Below, in pieces: positions 49,301 to 55,300 of a DNA stretch of 60,000 nucleotides. This stretch comes from Apostichopus japonicus (Eukaryota > Echinodermata > Holothuroidea > Aspidochirotida > Stichopodidae): the NCBI RefSeq assembly GCF_037975245.1, contig NC_092580.1, positions 29,727,501 to 29,787,500 of the forward strand, in the 5' to 3' direction. Position 1 is the stretch's first letter; every line of letters starts with the position of its first letter. The notes below the pieces were generated by a model. That model did not search any database and was not told where the DNA came from. It worked only from the letters and a program-made list of their open reading frames with translations. The position numbers were made by a program, and so were the translations under genes.

Positions 49301-52300
49301 CTGACGGAATACCTGCATTCTAGAGGGAAGAGAGTCAAAAGACAAACAACATTGTAATACTTTTATTTTAATATACTAAGAATAAATACATACAGTTAAT
49401 GCAATATATACATACACGTAATATATACAGTAGCTATGCACTTTACACTTGTATGTATACATGTGAACATACCCAATTTGTTAATTAATGCTGCATTTTG
49501 CATTGTTTGTCACAATCTGGTGATACCAACCATACACCATTGCTGATGGAAGATATTGTACCTGGGAACAATGATCTGACGATTCCATTGAACATTCTTC
49601 CATTGAAATGTTTTTATATTCCATGAAAACAGCATAAATTCAAAGGCTTAAAATGAAGTATAGTATTTACTATTTACAATAAATTTGTGGGATAACTGTT
49701 TTTGTTATTTGGTTAAGCCTTTAATAATTCACTTAGTAAAAGGAGTCAAATGGTTTTAACTACACCTAAGTCGGTTAGAGGGATATCCAGATAAGTATGA
49801 ATATCAAATGGCTAGGTCAGAGAGACACACACCATATTACAACCTACTGGAAAGTGTAGCAGCTTGAGGCCAACTTCTCCAAAAGCAAATCTTATGAATA
49901 AATATCATCATTCCTCAGATAATGATGAGATTGGTACATACACATATTCATCTAGAGAAGATGAAGTTTCCAAATATTTTGCGATGTTTTACACAGAGAA
50001 AGTTACAAGTAACATAGGATATTGGTATAGGCTACTGTGGTTTGGTGATGCTAAGAGCAAAACTACTATGTTAATTATCTACCTGAACAATGCCAATCTT
50101 TCTGAGTCAATCTGTGTTATAAATATGCTCTTTTCTTCAGCTATCTAGTTTGAACAAAACTTTGGTAAGCAAAATGATGGGTCATGGTCAGAAATGTCTT
50201 GTCATTTGAGTGAACTGAAATCACATTTTTGACTAATGGAGCAGAAATTTTGATCAACCATCCCCACATTCACATTCTGTAGGTGCCTTTAACAAAATAA
50301 TATCATTAGTCGTTAACTTAGATTGTATCAATTCATCAATCTTGCAAGTTGCCGGTATTCATGATACCTAGTTAGGATAAATCGATGTAACTAGTGTAAG
50401 CCTAACGTTGGGCCTAGCCTAGGTTTAGTCCTAACTTAACGTAACGTCGGGTCTTTCAATCAGAAGGTCCCGAGTTCGAGTAACTCCAAGATGTATGCCG
50501 TCCAGTTAGAGTTGTTTACAATTGACAATTCATAATCATGGACGTTAAATATGAATCTAAGAGACTGACTTCGGTCAACTTGCGTCTTTGATAAGCCAAT
50601 GAGGCTTCTTCGCGAGTTCCCGCTTGCAGGAGGATCTAAAATACATACATAGATACAACTTAAAAATAAAGGTAGGCCCTGATTAAGTTAGAGCCTCACG
50701 TCACATGCACTCATGGTTTGTGACCCTCGGCGTTGTATCCTGAAGTGGATGTTGCCGAGTACCAACATAGAAGTAGAAGAGTATTGTAGCCTACAGTGCC
50801 ATGTGTCGTTAGCTTATCATTAGAACAAAGGTAAGAACATGAACTTGAACGTAGAAAAAAACAAATTGTGACATATATTACTCCCTTCCTACATTTAAGG
50901 GTAGAAACACCCTATATAATGATTATCAAAAGCAAAATAGTATAATCGATAGGATTAGATATAAACTAATTGTAAGAAACGTACTCTTAACTGGTACCGT
51001 AACCATAAACTTAACGTCGTTTGGTACCGTAACCATAAACTTAACGTCGTTATTTTATGGTGACCAAAGACTAAGGTTAACAATCTTTGATGAGAAAACA
51101 CAGTCGATATTTCCAGCTGAGAGTCCGAGAACTCTTGAAACATAAAAGAAAAGGCTTCCCACCTACGGCACTGGGAAGAGGGATGGAGTGATGGGGTGTA
51201 AGCTTAGGATGGGTATGGTAATTTTCAATTCCATGCAAAAAAAACCCGCAAATGTATGACGATACGCCACGTGACTACTTGCACTGGGTAGTCTTATAAT
51301 TCAATAGCACATTTGACACCGATTGTAGCTCAATGCATGTTGCCATTTATAGCAAGAGGTTTTTTTTTTTTTTTTTTTGGGGGGGGGGGGTTGTAACTTT
51401 TAATGTGCTAGCTGCAATCATTGCATCTTTTCGTGAAAAAATGACATCTCAAAATTTAGCGAACGGTTTTGTGTAACGGAATTCGCTATACGTATTACGT
51501 TTAATTACTGGACTAAACTTTCATCCATTAATTTTTTTTTTTTAAAGATGCTCAATATATCACAAAGGAAAATTAAAATGGCACTATATATACTATGGCA
51601 TCTGCATTTATTTACTTGCACGCATTTACTTATAACAAGTGGGCTATAGGGCAAATAGCAACTTAAACGATGCTTAAAATCATTTATATTGATCAAACCA
51701 AGGACAGAACATAACAAACGTTGTTGAGATTATTACACATACCCTAAATTAATTATGTCACACACCCAGTGAAAAATGTTACGTACGAAAGCTGTATTCG
51801 AAAAGATTTTTTTTTTGTTTTTCGGGGGGGGGGGGTTAAAAAACGTCGCACTGGCTGTACTGCTTTCGGTCCAATCATGCATGCCCATTCACACATTTGT
51901 CTAACTCAGCTCTCACTTTCACTACTACATTGAGGTACTAATAAAAATACCGAGAAATGCGCAGGAAACTATATGATTGATATATTACTATAGATACTGT
52001 TGGATGTTGTCTGATCTCAACTTTCATTTTTTTCTCTTATATTTCCCACTCGTCCTTTTCTCCTGACGTACTCTCCACTCTTCAAGCCCGTGTGATTCCC
52101 TTCCCTTCCCATCTCCACCCCCACTCATTCACGCCCACCATCCTCTTCCCTCACTGTATACATTTCCCCTCTCAACCAGCTGTATACTCTCGGTATTTAT
52201 AAGCTGTAATTGTATTATATATATCATTACATAACAATTAAACAAAAAACTCACCGATCGTTTTCGACGGCTATGGGGCTTGTTCACGGCTTCCTCATAA

Positions 52301-55300
52301 GTATTTAATACTTTTGATTCTTGTGTTGAGATTCTTACAATGCAGGTATCTGAGTCATCATTTGGTGCCTGCTTTGATTTTAATCCCTTTCTAGACTGAT
52401 GAACAGGGTTTCTGGCAGACACTGTCAGTTCATAAACTGTTTTATCCGATGGTAGGGAGTCACCAGAGGCAAGCCTTAAAACACCGGTAGTAGGTTCTAT
52501 TAGGAAAATTGATTCTTCGTTACCATGCTCGATGGCATACAGAATGTCACCACACGGGCATCCATCGGTGTTTTCAGTTTCTTCACAGGTGGTGACGTCA
52601 GGATCTTCTGCCGTAACAGTTGTGACGTAAGCTGCTTCGTTGTACTTAAATGACACCGCAACTTCTTTCTGTCGAAAAGTTGGCCAATGCTCATTCACTA
52701 GAAAAGAATCAAAGTTAATCAATGTTATTTCATCGCTGTGTGACTGTGGGAATGAGAAGGTATATTAGGTCATATCTTCATGCAGCTTGGATCGGTATGG
52801 AAGGGGAAAGGGCTACCGGAACAAAAATGACAATTTCAGGTCTCCAACCAAGGGCGTAGGAACCGGGGAGCTGGGGGGCGCCAGCCCCCCAGTGAAAAAT
52901 GTGGAGGGGCGGAAGTATCATTCCGCCCCCCCCCCCGCTTCGCAAGTCAGAAAACCCCTTTTTTTAGGTGAAAATACAAGTGTGCTATATTGCACCAAGT
53001 TGCATCAGAGGCCACCTGGAAATGCAAAAAATTCCAAAGGGGAGGGGGACACCCCTCCCCTTAGACCCCTCCCCCAGGCCGGCCATCAGTCTTCAGCCCC
53101 CCCCCCCCACTCAAAAGTACCTTCCTACGCCACTGTCTCCAACAGTTTCATTAACGCTCGGGAGGCTTGGAAGCCGATCGGAGATTAACACACTGTGACT
53201 ATCGCAATAAAATGGGCTTCCCCATCTTTAGTCGCATCAACTGTAAATTATAGATTCCAAAATATTATAATCCAACAATTGATATATTTTTTTTCATTAT
53301 TTATGTAGATTTAAAAATGTGTACATTTTAGCTAACTCCGAAAAAGTTGTAATCAATTCATCAGAAAAGTTTACTCGATGATAATTGTCATCTTGCACCT
53401 CCAATTTGATCACAAGAAGGGTTTATTGCCAATAGTAACAAGAAGGGTTTATTGCCAATAGTAACAATTTTTTCAATTGATCTGATCTTACACCGAGATT
53501 GAGCATATTAACTTTATATCTGGTACGGTATACCCCTTTCAAGTAGGTACCCTTCCAAACCAATTTTTTCCGCAGAAAGGGGACACCCTGTCCTCGTTTT
53601 CTTCAGCTGAACTATGATGGTAACTCTACTTAGGACCCTTTCAAATGCAAGGTATAAATAACTTTTAAGAAAAGTCTCCAAAGGGTGGCAGAGCGCCTAC
53701 ATAGGCACGCTAAATACTCAACAACTTGATCAACTAAGTGTCAACCCCTGTACCATTATACGAGTGTTACATCGAGTGAATATACACTAACATATACAGC
53801 AAAGCCTGCGGAAGGGGGAAATCCCCCACCTCCACCCGCAGTCAGGATCAAGCAAAACGTTCAGTTTTTTTTCTTTCTTTCATAAGTCAGAATTACAAAT
53901 TAAATTGATAATACCGAGTCATCACCTCCTTTGCAGTGGCGAATAGGAGGAGAGGTAAACCTTACATGCTAACCCCCCCCCCCAACCACCCCTCTATTGT
54001 CATTAACTAGCACAACCTTACGACCAGACCCAATTATAGATCTACGTTATGCCTCAGAATTTTGTACAATTTGACATTGTACACTCCATAGGCGTCGCCT
54101 TCAAAGACCTGCACAGTCACACATCTCATTCGTAAAATCTTTTATCCGCCTACAACCCGTCCATAAAAGGTTCATTCCCCTGCCTTAATCAGTCGGGGAG
54201 GGGAGGGGGAGGGGGAGGGGGAGGGGATTTGGAATCGCACATTTGAAATTCTGTGCACGTCACTAGTAAATATTACCCAAGACCTTAGCCGAAGGTCGAT
54301 AAACGATCTACATGACGCACAAACGTATTTCAGGATACTGCACACTGCAAGATGGATTAACACAGAACTACTGTGCTTTCGTCACCATTAGGCCTTGTTA
54401 CTAAATACGTTGCAGTAGTTGTTCATTATTCTCGAATAAAGAGATAAATTATTGAGGACTTCAAGAACACCTTTTGACTAAGAACGAATCAATACTTGGT
54501 GCTCCTTTGTACTGCCTTATTCGATAAGCAGTATTGATCTGCAAAGCTTTCAAGAACCACGATACTGGCACTGAAGAGCTGAGTTGACTCAGTGTCCATT
54601 TACCGTATATAGGAATCCGCATTTCTTCCTTATACCAAGCGAGGGTACTAGGCTTGAGCATGAAGTCACTTCAGTGACGTAGTTACGTTGGGGTGTTTAC
54701 TTAGGCCTCATATCTACAGGCTGGCCTCCAAAACATTATCAGAAAATGATTTTTTCGGTAGGTTGCCAAGCCATTCATTAGCTACCCCCCCCCCTCCCAC
54801 ACACACACACACACATTCACACACAAACAATGTCTTGCTGACTGAGTAAGTGATGTTTTCTTCTACAGCATTTGGATAAGGTTACTTTCTTGAGTGGATT
54901 TTCTGTACAAATAGGCTACATTTCGTGTTTAATGTTGCGTAAAATTTAGTCTGTGGGCCTACTGACTGAACGATTGAGTTCGGCTAATCGAGTGGGCGCC
55001 TAGCGCAAGTTTCCCTTCCATTCGTCGAAGTCTTCGTCACCCCTCCTCCCCTAACCCCCCCCCCCCCAACACATACACACTGAGGTATAGTAGGTTTCTA
55101 TACACACTAAGCATCGACGCGTTTCATGGTGGTTAATTATCTGTAAGTTTATAGTTATTAAAGAGCATAGGCTACATGGCAGATATGCTGGTCCACATTC
55201 ATAAACCAATGTTGTTAATACTTGAACCGGAGTGAAGGGTTCCACCAGATATTGACAAGGTGAAGATAACTGCGAAATATCCTTACTTTACTCCTCGACG

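Noticed and set aside
49864-50148. 94-codon plus-strand frame
   Set aside because: No domain, no codon or splice support, in the middle of an intron. Likely chance.
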